Below are positions 15,680-23,018 of a DNA stretch of 23,018 nt, in pieces (position 1 is the first letter of the stretch; the number at the start of each line of letters is the position of its first letter). Location of the stretch: the NCBI GenBank assembly GCA_035948135.1, contig DASZJL010000148.1, forward strand, positions 1 through 23,018, written 5' to 3'. The notes under the pieces are model-generated. The model was given only the letters and a program-made list of their open reading frames with translations, had not been told where the DNA came from and did not search any database. Source of the stretch: CADDZP01 sp035948135. GTDB lineage: Bacteria; Actinomycetota; Acidimicrobiia; Acidimicrobiales; AC-14. The position numbers and the translations under genes are program-made.

Positions 15680-17634
15680 AGCGTGCGGCCGAAGAAGTCG
15701 AGGATGGCCTCGATGCGCTGCACGCGGTGCTTCGGCGCACCCGCGCGGGACAGTTCGTGAGATTCGCCGGGGAACCGCAGGAACTCGGGCGTGCGACCGA
15801 GCATGCGGAGCGCGACGAACAGGTCCTCGGCCTGCTCGATGGCGCACCGCAGGTCGTTCTCCGAGTGGATGATCAGGAGCGGCGTGTGCATGTCGCGCAC
15901 GTAGGTCATCGGCGACTGACGGATGTACTCGTCGGGGTCGTCGAGGTGGCTGACGCCGATCTCCGTTCGGAACGAGCCGGCGACGTCGGACGTGTGTTCC
16001 ATCGTCAGCAGGTTGTTGCACGCCCGCTCCGACACCGCCGCCTTGAAACGATTGGTGTGGCCGATGATCCACGACGTCATGTACCCGCCGTAGGAGCCGC
16101 CGAGTACGCCGAGACGATCGGGGTCGACGACGTCGCCGAACTGGGCGATCGCCTGGTCGACGACCGCCAGCAGGTCCTCGTAGTCGACGCCGCCCCAGCC
16201 GGACCCGGGATCGTCGCTCGTCGTCCGGCCTCTGATGGCCCGGCCCCACGCCTCGCTGTAGCCCGACGAGCCGCGCGGGTTCGCATAGATGACGGCGTAG
16301 CCCGCCGCGACCTGCAGCTGGAACTCGTCGAACAGCCGGTTGCCGTACTGCGTGAACGGACCGCCGTGAATATTCAGGAGCGCGGGATACCGACGCCCGG
16401 GCTCGGCGTCGACCGGTGCCATCAACCAGGCGTCGACGTCGGTGCCGTCGGCCGAGGTGGCAGTGAAGCGCTCGGGCTCGGCCAGGGCGACGTCCGTGGA
16501 GAAGGCGTCGCCAATGTGCGTCAGCTGCCGCTCCTGGCCGCCGACGCGGACGAACAGCTCCGGCAACGTCGTCGGCGTCGTCACCGTGTACACCAGGGTG
16601 TCGCCCGCAGCGTCGATGGCATCGATCTGACGGTCGCCGCCGACGACGAGCTCCGGCTTCCCCGAGCCGTCAGCAGGTACCCGGTACAGGTGGACGTTGC
16701 CGCCGTCCTCGATGAGGAACAGGAGGTCATGGCCGTTCCACACCGGGCCCCTCGACGGCGGGTAGGGCGCGCAGTCGCGGTCGAGGGTCGTCGTGACGAC
16801 ACGGACGTCGCCGCCCGCACGGTCAAGCACGCCCACCTGGGTGTGGCGAGGGGCCGAGCGGTCGTCACCCAGGTGGAAGGCGATGGCCGAGCCGTCGGGG
16901 CTGAACGACGGCCGCGCGTACGCCGGCCCCGTCTCGGTGAGTCGGTGGGGCTCACCGCCTCCCGACGGGTCGACCGTGTACAGGTCGACGGCGTAGTCGA
17001 GGTCCCACGTGTCGTGGCGGCCGGCGGCGAAGGCGATCGCGGTGCCGTCCGGTGACCACGACAGGCCGCCGTCCTCGAACTCACCAGTGGTCAGCTGGTG
17101 CGGCTCGGCCGCGTCGCCTTCGATGTCGATGACGAACACATGCGTCGGACGGTCGACCAGCCAGCCGACGCTGTCGAGGCGGGACCACAGCTTGGTGATG
17201 CGCCGCGGCGGTTGGTCCTTCTCCTTCTCCTGGCCGTAGCGCGCCTCGTCCCGGTCGCGGGCGAGGAACGCGAGCCGCGACCCGTCGGGCGACCAGGCCA
17301 GGTCGCTGACCTCGTCCTTCCAGGTGACCAGCGTGCGCGCCTCTCCCCCTCCTACAGGGATCACGCAGACCTTGGTCTCCTTGGCGTCCTGGGTGTGGCG
17401 GACGAAGGCGATCGACCTCCCGTCCGGCGACCAGCGGGCGGTGCCGTCCTTGTGCTCTCCGCTTGTGAACGGCCGCGGCGCCGACGACCCGTCGACGGCC
17501 GCCAGCCACACGCGGCTGCGGTACCCGTTGGCCTCGAGGTCGATGGTGGCGACACTGAACGCCACCGTCGAACCGTCAGGCGACAGGCGGGGGTCCCCGA
17601 CGGCTGTCAGCCGGCCGATGTCGACCGGCTGCAT
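15676..17634 (-). CDS. S9 family serine peptidase (acylaminoacyl-peptidase type)
   Basis: A 652-residue prolyl-oligopeptidase-family enzyme. The N-terminal part holds many beta-propeller WSPDG/SPDG repeats (about residues 10-380), and the C-terminal hydrolase carries the triad: Ser at about 514 in LGGSYGGYMTSW, Asp in IIHSENDLRC, and His in PGESHELSRAG; NIHGGPFTQYG forms the oxyanion region. This combination is typical of S9C oligopeptidases. No signal peptide is seen. The ATG at 17634 is preferred over a TTG at 17646 because it opens at the conserved DIGRL start and lies 16 nt after the ppdK stop. It is third in the minus-strand unit glyS-ppdK-peptidase. Confidence 0.93.
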   Translation of the reverse strand: MQPVDIGRLTAVGDPRLSPDGSTVAFSVATIDLEANGYRSRVWLAAVDGSSAPRPFTSGEHKDGTARWSPDGRSIAFVRHTQDAKETKVCVIPVGGGEARTLVTWKDEVSDLAWSPDGSRLAFLARDRDEARYGQEKEKDQPPRRITKLWSRLDSVGWLVDRPTHVFVIDIEGDAAEPHQLTTGEFEDGGLSWSPDGTAIAFAAGRHDTWDLDYAVDLYTVDPSGGGEPHRLTETGPAYARPSFSPDGSAIAFHLGDDRSAPRHTQVGVLDRAGGDVRVVTTTLDRDCAPYPPSRGPVWNGHDLLFLIEDGGNVHLYRVPADGSGKPELVVGGDRQIDAIDAAGDTLVYTVTTPTTLPELFVRVGGQERQLTHIGDAFSTDVALAEPERFTATSADGTDVDAWLMAPVDAEPGRRYPALLNIHGGPFTQYGNRLFDEFQLQVAAGYAVIYANPRGSSGYSEAWGRAIRGRTTSDDPGSGWGGVDYEDLLAVVDQAIAQFGDVVDPDRLGVLGGSYGGYMTSWIIGHTNRFKAAVSERACNNLLTMEHTSDVAGSFRTEIGVSHLDDPDEYIRQSPMTYVRDMHTPLLIIHSENDLRCAIEQAEDLFVALRMLGRTPEFLRFPGESHELSRAGAPKHRVQRIEAILDFFGRTL

Positions 17635-17650
17635 CCCGCGTTTCAACGAA

Positions 17651-20305
17651 CTACTTGGTCGACCCGCCGTCGCCCGCGCCCAGCACGGCCTGGGCCGCCG
17701 AGAGACGGGCGATGGGCACCCGGAACGGTGAGCAGGACACGTAGTCGAGGCCGGCGTCGTAGAAGAGGGTGATCGACTCGGGGTCGCCGCCGTGCTCGCC
17801 GCAGACGCCGAGCTTGATGTCGGGGTTGGTCTTGCGGCCTCGCTCCGCGCCGACGTACACCAGCTCGCCGACGCCGCCGGGGTCGATGGTTTCGAACGGG
17901 TTGCGCTTCAGCAGCCCCTGCTCGAGGTACTCCGACATCATCCGACCTTCCACGTCGTCGCGGCTGAAGCCGAACGTCATCTGCGTCAGGTCGTGGGTGC
18001 CGAAGGAGAAGAAGTCGGCCTCCTCCGCGATCTCGTCGGCCCGCAGCGCGGCGCGGGGCGTCTCGATCATGGTGCCGATCAGCACGTTGATCTTCTTCTT
18101 GGCCTTGGCCGCCTTGGTGGCCTCGGCGATCGCGTCCTCGGTCCACCCCCTGGCCAGCGCCAGCTCCTCGCGGGTGACCGTCAGCGGGATCATGATCTCG
18201 ACGATCGGCTTGCCGCCCTTCTTCGTGCGCTCGGCGGCCGCCTCCATCAAGGCCCGCACCTGCATTGCATAGAGGCCGGGCTTGATGACCCCCAGGCGGA
18301 CGCCTCGCGTGCCGAGCATGGGGTTGAACTCGTGCCACGACCGGGCCGCGTCGTAGAGCGCCTGCTCCTCCTTCGTGAGACCCCCCTCGCTGGCCTCCTT
18401 GATCGCCAGCTCCTCGGTGGACGGCAGGAACTCGTGAAGCGGGGGGTCGAGCAGGCGCACGGTGACGGGCAGGCCGTCCATGGCCTCGAGGATCTCCTCG
18501 AAGTCGGCCTTCTGGACCTTGCGCAGTTCCTCGAGCGCGGCCTCTTCTTCCTCGGGCGTGTCGGCCAGGATCATGCGCCGAACAACCGGCAGCCGGTCCT
18601 CACCGAGGAACATGTGCTCCGTGCGGCACAGCCCGATTCCCTCGGCGCCGAACTCGCGCGCCTGCTTGGAGTCGGCCCCGGTGTCGGCATTGGCCCGCAC
18701 CGCCAGCTTGCCCTTGCGGATCTTGTCGGCCCACAAGAGAACGGTGTCGAACTCCTTCGGGCGCTCGCCGGTCTTGAGGTCGAGCTCGCCCACCACGACC
18801 TCGCCGGTCGTGCCGTTGATCGAGAGGACGTCGCCCTCGTTGACGGTGGTGCCGTTGACCGAGAACGCCTTGCCCTTGATCTTGATCTTCTCGGCCCCGA
18901 CGACCGCCGGCTTGCCCCAGCCCCGCGCCACCACGGCGGCGTGGCTCACGAGCCCGCCTCGCGACGTGAGGATGCCCTCAGAGGCGGCCATACCGTGCAC
19001 GTCCTCGGGCGACGTCTCGGTGCGCACGAGGATCACCTGCTCGCCGCGGTCGGCGGCGTCGGCCGCGTCGTCCGCGGTGAAGTAGGCCTTACCCACCGCG
19101 GCACCAGGCGACGCCGGCAGGCCCTTGGCGAGGACCTTGTAGTCCTCCTCGCCGAACTGCGGGTGGAGCACCTGGTCGAGGTGCTCGGCGGTGATGCGCT
19201 GCAGCGCTTCCTCGCGCGAGATGCCCAGGTCGGACTTGCGGGTCATGTCGACTGCCATCCTCAGGGCGGCCACGCCGGTGCGCTTGCCGACCCGCGTTTG
19301 CAGCATCCAGAGCTTGCCCTGCTCGATGGTGAACTCGGTGTCGCACATGTCCTGGTAGTGCTTCTCGAGCTTCCTGAAGATGCCGAGCAGCTCCTTGTTG
19401 AGCTTGGGGAAGCGCTTCGCCATCTCCGACAGCGGCAGGGTGTTGCGGATGCCGGCCACCACGTCCTCGCCCTGGGCGTTGACGAGGAAGTCGCCGTACT
19501 CGCCCTGCTCGCCCGTTGCCGGGTCGCGCGTGAAGCCGACGCCGGTCCCCGAGTTGTCGTCACGGTTGCCGAACACCATCGACTGCACGTTGACGGCCGT
19601 GCCGAGGTCGTGGGGGATGCGCTCGCGCACGCGATAGGCGCGGGCCCGGGCGCCGTCCCAGGACTTGAACACTGCCTCGATGGCGCCCTTGAGCTGGTCG
19701 ATGGGGTTCTGGGGGAAGTCCTTCTTGGTGTGGTCCTTGACGACCTTCTTGTACGTCTCGACCAGGTCGCGCAGTGCGTCGGCCGGGATCTGCGAGTCGT
19801 CCTTGGCCTTCGCCTTCTCCTTGGCCTGCTCGAAGGGCTCGTCGAACGCCTCGGCGGGGATGCCCTGCACGATGCGGCCGTACATGGAGATGAAGCGCCG
19901 ATAGCTGTCGTACGCGAAGCGCTCGTCGTCGGTCTGCTTGGCCACGCCCAACACCGACTCGTCGTTGAGGCCCAGGTTGAGGACGGTGTCCATCATCCCC
20001 GGCATCGAGAACTTGGCACCCGAGCGCACGCTGACGAGCAGCGGGTCGGCCGGATCGCCCAGCTCACGGCCCATCGACTTCTCGAGCTTGGCCAGGTTCT
20101 TGGCGACCTCCTTGTCGAGGCCATCGGGCCAGCCGCCCTTCATGTAGGCGCGGCACGCGTCGGTGGTGATCGTGAAGCCGTGCGGCACGGGCAGGCCCAG
20201 CACCGAGGTCATCTCGGCCAGGTTGGCGCCCTTGCCGCCGAGCAGGTCTTTCATGCTCATCGGCGGCTTCTTGTGCTTGTGATCGAAGGGGTAGACGTAC
20301 CTCAT
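17651..20305 (-). CDS. ppdK: Pyruvate, phosphate dikinase
   Basis: An 884-residue enzyme interconverting ATP + Pi + pyruvate with AMP + PPi + PEP. The N-terminal nucleotide-binding domain (LLGGKGANLAEM, SGAKFSMPGMMDTVLNLG) is followed by the phosphohistidine domain with catalytic His455 in GGLVSHAAVVARGWGKP and the C-terminal PEP-binding barrel with LLDPPLHEFLP, GLCRTEHMF and Cys835 in GVCGEHGGDP. Length and motifs match canonical PPDK rather than PEP synthase. At the position of the regulatory Thr in the plant-type GGMTSH motif there is Val453, so control by a PDRP-type regulatory kinase acting on that residue appears excluded. The ATG at 20305 overlaps the glyS stop by 4 bases (ATGA). Confidence 0.97.
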   Translation of the reverse strand: MRYVYPFDHKHKKPPMSMKDLLGGKGANLAEMTSVLGLPVPHGFTITTDACRAYMKGGWPDGLDKEVAKNLAKLEKSMGRELGDPADPLLVSVRSGAKFSMPGMMDTVLNLGLNDESVLGVAKQTDDERFAYDSYRRFISMYGRIVQGIPAEAFDEPFEQAKEKAKAKDDSQIPADALRDLVETYKKVVKDHTKKDFPQNPIDQLKGAIEAVFKSWDGARARAYRVRERIPHDLGTAVNVQSMVFGNRDDNSGTGVGFTRDPATGEQGEYGDFLVNAQGEDVVAGIRNTLPLSEMAKRFPKLNKELLGIFRKLEKHYQDMCDTEFTIEQGKLWMLQTRVGKRTGVAALRMAVDMTRKSDLGISREEALQRITAEHLDQVLHPQFGEEDYKVLAKGLPASPGAAVGKAYFTADDAADAADRGEQVILVRTETSPEDVHGMAASEGILTSRGGLVSHAAVVARGWGKPAVVGAEKIKIKGKAFSVNGTTVNEGDVLSINGTTGEVVVGELDLKTGERPKEFDTVLLWADKIRKGKLAVRANADTGADSKQAREFGAEGIGLCRTEHMFLGEDRLPVVRRMILADTPEEEEAALEELRKVQKADFEEILEAMDGLPVTVRLLDPPLHEFLPSTEELAIKEASEGGLTKEEQALYDAARSWHEFNPMLGTRGVRLGVIKPGLYAMQVRALMEAAAERTKKGGKPIVEIMIPLTVTREELALARGWTEDAIAEATKAAKAKKKINVLIGTMIETPRAALRADEIAEEADFFSFGTHDLTQMTFGFSRDDVEGRMMSEYLEQGLLKRNPFETIDPGGVGELVYVGAERGRKTNPDIKLGVCGEHGGDPESITLFYDAGLDYVSCSPFRVPIARLSAAQAVLGAGDGGSTK

Positions 20306-21612
20306 ACGGGCAGCCTTTCTCGGAGGTAGTCGACGAGCTTGTCGATGGAGATGCGGTCCTGCGCCAGGGTGTCTCGGTCACGCACGGTCACGGCGCGGTC
20401 GTCGAGGGTCTCGAAGTCGATGGTGACGCAGTAGGGCGTGCCCGCCTCGTCCTGGCGGCGGTAGCGGCGACCGATGGATTGGGTCTCGTCGTAGTCGGTC
20501 ATGAAGTGGGGCTGCACGAGGCCCAGCACCTCGCGGGCGGTCGGCGTCAGGGTCTCCTTCTTGGAAAGCGGGAGGACGGCGACCTTGATGGGCGCCAGGC
20601 GCGGGTGCAGGCGCAGCACGGTGCGGCTCTCGCCCTCGATGACGTCCTCGTCGTAGGCGGCGAGCAGGAACGCCATCATCGAACGGCCCACCCCGGCCGC
20701 CGGCTCGATCACGTGGGGGACGTATCGCTCACCACTGGCCTGGTCGAAATACTCCAGGCGCTCGCCTGAGAACTTGGCGTGCTGGGTGAGGTCGTAGTCG
20801 GTGCGGTTGGCAACGCCCTCCAGCTCGCCCCAACCGAACGGGAACATGAACTCCACGTCCGCCGTGCCCGCCGAGTAGTGGCTGAGCTCCTCGGCGTCGT
20901 GCTGGCGCATGCGCAGCTGGTCCTCAGGGATGCCGAGGTCGACGTACCAGCGCAGCCGCTCCTGGCACCAGTACTCGAACCACTTCGGCCCCTCGTCGGG
21001 CGGCACGAAGAACTCCATCTCCATCTGCTCGAACTCGCGCGTGCGGAAGATGAAGTTGCCCGGGGTGATCTCGTTGCGGAACGACTTGCCCATCTGGGCG
21101 ATGCCGAACGGCGGCTTCTTCCGGCTCGTCTGCAGCACGTTCATGAAGTTGACGAAGATGCCTTGCGCGGTCTCCGGACGCAGATAGGCCACCGAACCCT
21201 CGTCCTCGACCGGGCCCACGAACGTCTTGAACATGAGGTTGAACGGACGGGCCTCGGTGAGGTCGGTGGACCCGCAGTTGGGACACACGCCCTCGATCTG
21301 GTCTTCCCGCCAGCGCTCCTTGCACTTGCGGCAGTCGACCAGGGGGTCGGTGAACGTGGCCAGGTGGCCGGACGCCTCCCACACCTTGGGGGCCATGAGG
21401 ATGGCGGCGTCGAGGCCGACGATGTCGTCCCGCAGCTGCACCATCGACCGCCACCACGCGTCCATCACGTTGCGCTTCAGGAGCACCCCGAGCGGCCCGT
21501 AGTCGTACGTCGACCGAAAGCCGCCGTAGATCTCGCTCGACGGGAACACAAACCCGCGCCGCTTGCACAGGTTCACGACCTTCTCGACGAGGTCAGGCGA
21601 CGGCTCGGGCAT
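20302..21612 (-). CDS. glyS: Glycyl-tRNA synthetase (alpha2, single-chain type)
   Basis: A 436-residue class II synthetase of the single-chain type, not the alpha2beta2 GlyQ/GlyS form. Features: RRGFVFPSSEIYGGFRS and YDYGPLGVLLKRN at the N-terminus, a zinc-ribbon insert CRKC...CPNC (about residues 80-105), motif 2 FRNEITP...FRTREFEQMEMEFF, the motif-3 region GVGRSMMAFL, and the C-terminal anticodon-binding domain (PIKVAVLPLSKKE on). The ATG at 21612 begins MPEPSPDLVEKVV; the longer frame to 22125 is the shadow of the ECF sigma gene. There is no Shine-Dalgarno; TAGCAT lies 8 nt upstream, and the start codon sits inside a small inverted repeat. It leads the unit with ppdK and the S9 peptidase. 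Confidence 0.96.
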   Translation of the reverse strand: MPEPSPDLVEKVVNLCKRRGFVFPSSEIYGGFRSTYDYGPLGVLLKRNVMDAWWRSMVQLRDDIVGLDAAILMAPKVWEASGHLATFTDPLVDCRKCKERWREDQIEGVCPNCGSTDLTEARPFNLMFKTFVGPVEDEGSVAYLRPETAQGIFVNFMNVLQTSRKKPPFGIAQMGKSFRNEITPGNFIFRTREFEQMEMEFFVPPDEGPKWFEYWCQERLRWYVDLGIPEDQLRMRQHDAEELSHYSAGTADVEFMFPFGWGELEGVANRTDYDLTQHAKFSGERLEYFDQASGERYVPHVIEPAAGVGRSMMAFLLAAYDEDVIEGESRTVLRLHPRLAPIKVAVLPLSKKETLTPTAREVLGLVQPHFMTDYDETQSIGRRYRRQDEAGTPYCVTIDFETLDDRAVTVRDRDTLAQDRISIDKLVDYLRERLPV

Positions 21613-21624
21613 GGAGAGCCATGC
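21609..21624 (-). promoter_or_regulatory. Inverted repeat over the glyS start codon
   Basis: GCATGG-AGAG-CCATGC is a perfect 6-bp dyad with a 4-nt loop. In a transcript beginning upstream, it would pair the AUG of glyS into a stem; in DNA it could be a protein site. If the transcript is leaderless, the left arm would not be transcribed and the stem would not form. Confidence 0.4.
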
Positions 21625-21648
21625 TATTCGCCGAACCTTTTTTGTCGT
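21621..21648 (-). promoter_or_regulatory. Putative sigma-70-type promoter of glyS
   Basis: On the minus strand ACGACA (matches TTGACA at four positions) and TAGCAT are separated by 16 nt, and TAGCAT-N8-ATG fits a leaderless start. Confidence 0.4.
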
Positions 21649-21652
21649 TCGG
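21631..21652. promoter_or_regulatory. Dyad CCGAAC-N10-GTTCGG between glyS and the ECF sigma gene
   Basis: The 6-bp arms are perfect inverted repeats around a 10-nt spacer that contains a run of six T. The dyad overlaps the proposed glyS -35 and includes GAACC, which resembles an ECF-type -35 element 17 nt before GTCC (21655-21658). It could be an operator or part of an autoregulated ECF promoter. Confidence 0.35.
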
Positions 21653-21666
21653 GGGTCCTTATAGGT

Positions 21667-22197
21667 ATGTCGGAGACCGACGAGCTCGGACGCTGGCTGG
21701 CGACGAGCTACGCCTCCGCCTACAGAACGGCGTGCCTGATCCTCCACAACCCCGCCGACGCTGAGGAGGCCGTGCAGGACGCCTTCCTGCGGGTATGGCG
21801 CTTCAGGGCCGCAGTCCCAGCGGATGAAGGTGCCCGCCGGTGGCTGTACCGGGTGCTGGTCAACGCCTGCTACTCGAAGAGCCGCACGGACGGGAGGCGG
21901 CGGTCGTCGTCGCTGGAGGATGCGCCGGAGCAGGCCGCGACGGGGCCAACGCCCGAGGCCACGGCTGCCGCGAGCGAAACGTCCGAGGCCGTGCGCCGAG
22001 CGCTGGCGGCGCTGCCCGACCACCTCCGGATCCCACTGGTGCTGCGCTACTACGCCGGGCTGAACGAGCGCGAGATCGCTACGGCCATTCGCCGGCGCCC
22101 GGGCACGGTCAAATCGCGGCTGCACGAGGCGAGGCGCCGCCTCTCCGCGGACCCCACCCTCGCCACCTTCGTCGCACCCGTGGAGATGGATCGATGA
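21667..22197 (+). CDS. ECF-type RNA polymerase sigma factor
   Basis: A 176-residue extracytoplasmic-function sigma factor. Region 2 (about residues 10-80) includes YRTACLILHNPADAEEAVQDAF and WLYRVLVNACYSKSR; region 4 (about 105-160) has LAALPDHLRIPLVLRYYAGL and the helix-turn-helix EREIATAIRRRPGTVKSRLHEARRRL. There is no SnoaL extension. The ATG at 21667 is favoured because it gives the normal N-terminal length. Its stop overlaps the next ATG as ATGA, so the DUF4349 membrane protein is translated with it and is the likely partner. Group within the ECF classification was not determined. Confidence 0.93.
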   Translation: MSETDELGRWLATSYASAYRTACLILHNPADAEEAVQDAFLRVWRFRAAVPADEGARRWLYRVLVNACYSKSRTDGRRRSSSLEDAPEQAATGPTPEATAAASETSEAVRRALAALPDHLRIPLVLRYYAGLNEREIATAIRRRPGTVKSRLHEARRRLSADPTLATFVAPVEMDR

Positions 22198-23018
22198 TCG
22201 ACGAGCGCGAGCTCACCGAATTGCTGCACCAGGCCGCCGAGGGCTTCGCTGTGCCCGACCATGGCGCCGAGCGCATCGTTGAAGTCACCGCCGCCTCGCA
22301 GCCGCACGCGGCCCGCCCGTGGTGGCGCACCCACCGGCTGGCGGTCGCCTGTGCCGTCGTGATCGTCGTCGTCGGGTCGACGGTCGCGATCCGAGAGCTG
22401 ACACACAGCAACAACCAGCCGAACGCCCAGTTCGGTCAAGTTGGCAGGTCGGTGGGCAGCGCGGCCACAAGTGATGGAGGGTCCGGCGCGCAGAACGGGC
22501 TGGCGGCTCCCGCGCCGGCACCGCCGGTCGTCGGCGGGGACGCCGCCGGGAGTGCGGGAGCAGCGGGGGGCAGTGCTGGGCCGGCTCCGAGCTCTCGGCC
22601 GGTGCCGACCCAGTCCCCCGTGCGACCGCTCCTCGACACTGCCAAGGTCGTCAAAACCGGGTCCGTGCAGCTCGAGGTTCGCCGCCAGGCGGTTGGATCC
22701 ACGGTGAGCCAGCTGGGGAGCCTGGCCGGCGGGCTGGGCGGCTATGTGGCCGACACGAAGTCCACCGACGGCGGCGACGATCCGACCGGAAGCGTGACAT
22801 TGCGCGTACCGGCCGCGAGCTTCGAGGACCTCCTGATGCGCGTGCGGGGGCTCGGCACCGTGCGCTCGAGCACGACCCACGGCCAGGACGTGACGGCGCA
22901 GTACTCCGACATCCAGGCCCGCCTCACGGCGCTGAACGCAACACGCAGTCAGCTGCTGACGATCCTGCAGAAGGCCACGGCCATTGGCGACGTCCTCGCC
23001 GTGCAGGATCGGATCAAC
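22194..23018 (+). CDS. Membrane-anchored DUF4349 protein, probable anti-sigma partner (3' end missing)
   Basis: The frame opens at an ATG inside the ECF stop and remains open for 275 codons to the window end. Order: a cytoplasmic N-terminus of about 47 residues (MIDERELTELLHQAAEGFAVP), one transmembrane segment (LAVACAVVIVVVGSTVAI, about 49-66), a long Gly/Ala/Ser/Pro-rich linker (about 70-148), then DUF4349 from about residue 150: KTGSVQLEVRR, GGYVADTKS, GSVTLRVPAASFEDLL, VTAQYSDIQARL and the start of its coiled-coil with AIGDVLAVQDRI. Position and topology suggest it holds the ECF factor through its N-terminus, but there is no HxxxCxxC zinc anti-sigma motif, so this is inference. DUF4349 is assigned from remembered motifs. 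Confidence 0.82.
   Translation, partial: MIDERELTELLHQAAEGFAVPDHGAERIVEVTAASQPHAARPWWRTHRLAVACAVVIVVVGSTVAIRELTHSNNQPNAQFGQVGRSVGSAATSDGGSGAQNGLAAPAPAPPVVGGDAAGSAGAAGGSAGPAPSSRPVPTQSPVRPLLDTAKVVKTGSVQLEVRRQAVGSTVSQLGSLAGGLGGYVADTKSTDGGDDPTGSVTLRVPAASFEDLLMRVRGLGTVRSSTTHGQDVTAQYSDIQARLTALNATRSQLLTILQKATAIGDVLAVQDRIN

Noticed and set aside
15680..17055. Long plus-strand frame opposite the second S9 peptidase
   Set aside because: Arg-rich composition and no motifs; opposite strand has a complete S9 enzyme.
17792..20329. 845-codon plus-strand frame opposite ppdK
   Set aside because: A high-GC third-position shadow; rich in His/Leu/Arg/Gly/Asp with no domain motifs, while the opposite strand is a full PPDK.
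21613..22125. N-terminal extension of glycyl-tRNA synthetase
   Set aside because: Antisense to the ECF sigma gene and without family similarity; the conserved synthetase start follows 21612.

Overview
This 23 kb window is high-GC DNA with short gaps and many overlapping genes. The gene families point to an actinobacterium, possibly the class Acidimicrobiia: an actinobacterial-style ATP-dependent DNA ligase, a YkuD L,D-transpeptidase, a dnaG-rpoD pair, and glycyl-tRNA synthetase next to pyruvate phosphate dikinase. The class-level placement is inference, because no rRNA is present. No gene-free stretch exceeds about 140 bases.

Layout. 1-732: the end of a tyrosine recombinase gene stops 31 bases from the 3' end of a tRNA-Val gene, the usual edge of an element integrated into a tRNA. 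The element itself lies off the left side. 757-4978: on the minus strand, a tiny membrane ORF, a GlsB/YeaQ-type membrane protein, and a translationally coupled DUF523-S9 peptidase pair; facing them is a group-2 sigma-70 factor. 4520-7245: a minus-strand Nudix hydrolase and inositol-monophosphatase-family gene, then a plus-strand pair of an unknown protein and an AlkA-like DNA glycosylase. 7254-7302: a striking 49-nt hairpin repeat. 7312-11110 (minus): DNA ligase, FAH-family hydrolase, tRNA-Met(CAT), L,D-transpeptidase, tRNA-Asn. 11157-11205: a second hairpin of the same length and plan. 11251-14551: a small membrane protein, then rpoD and dnaG overlapping by ATGA. 14666-17634: a zinc-ribbon miniprotein and a methyltransferase (plus), convergent with a second S9 peptidase. 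17651-21612: glyS and ppdK in one minus-strand unit with that peptidase. 21667-end: an ECF sigma factor coupled to a membrane-anchored DUF4349 protein that runs off the window.

Functional themes. Most genes are core functions: replication priming, transcription initiation (three sigma factors), tRNA charging, DNA repair/ligation, cell-wall cross-linking and central metabolism. The least conventional items are the two 49-nt hairpins, which differ by covarying base pairs, a recurring TAnnnT box 6-9 nt before start codons that suggests leaderless transcription, and the ECF/DUF4349 pair. I found no CRISPR array, toxin-antitoxin or recognisable defence system in the visible part.
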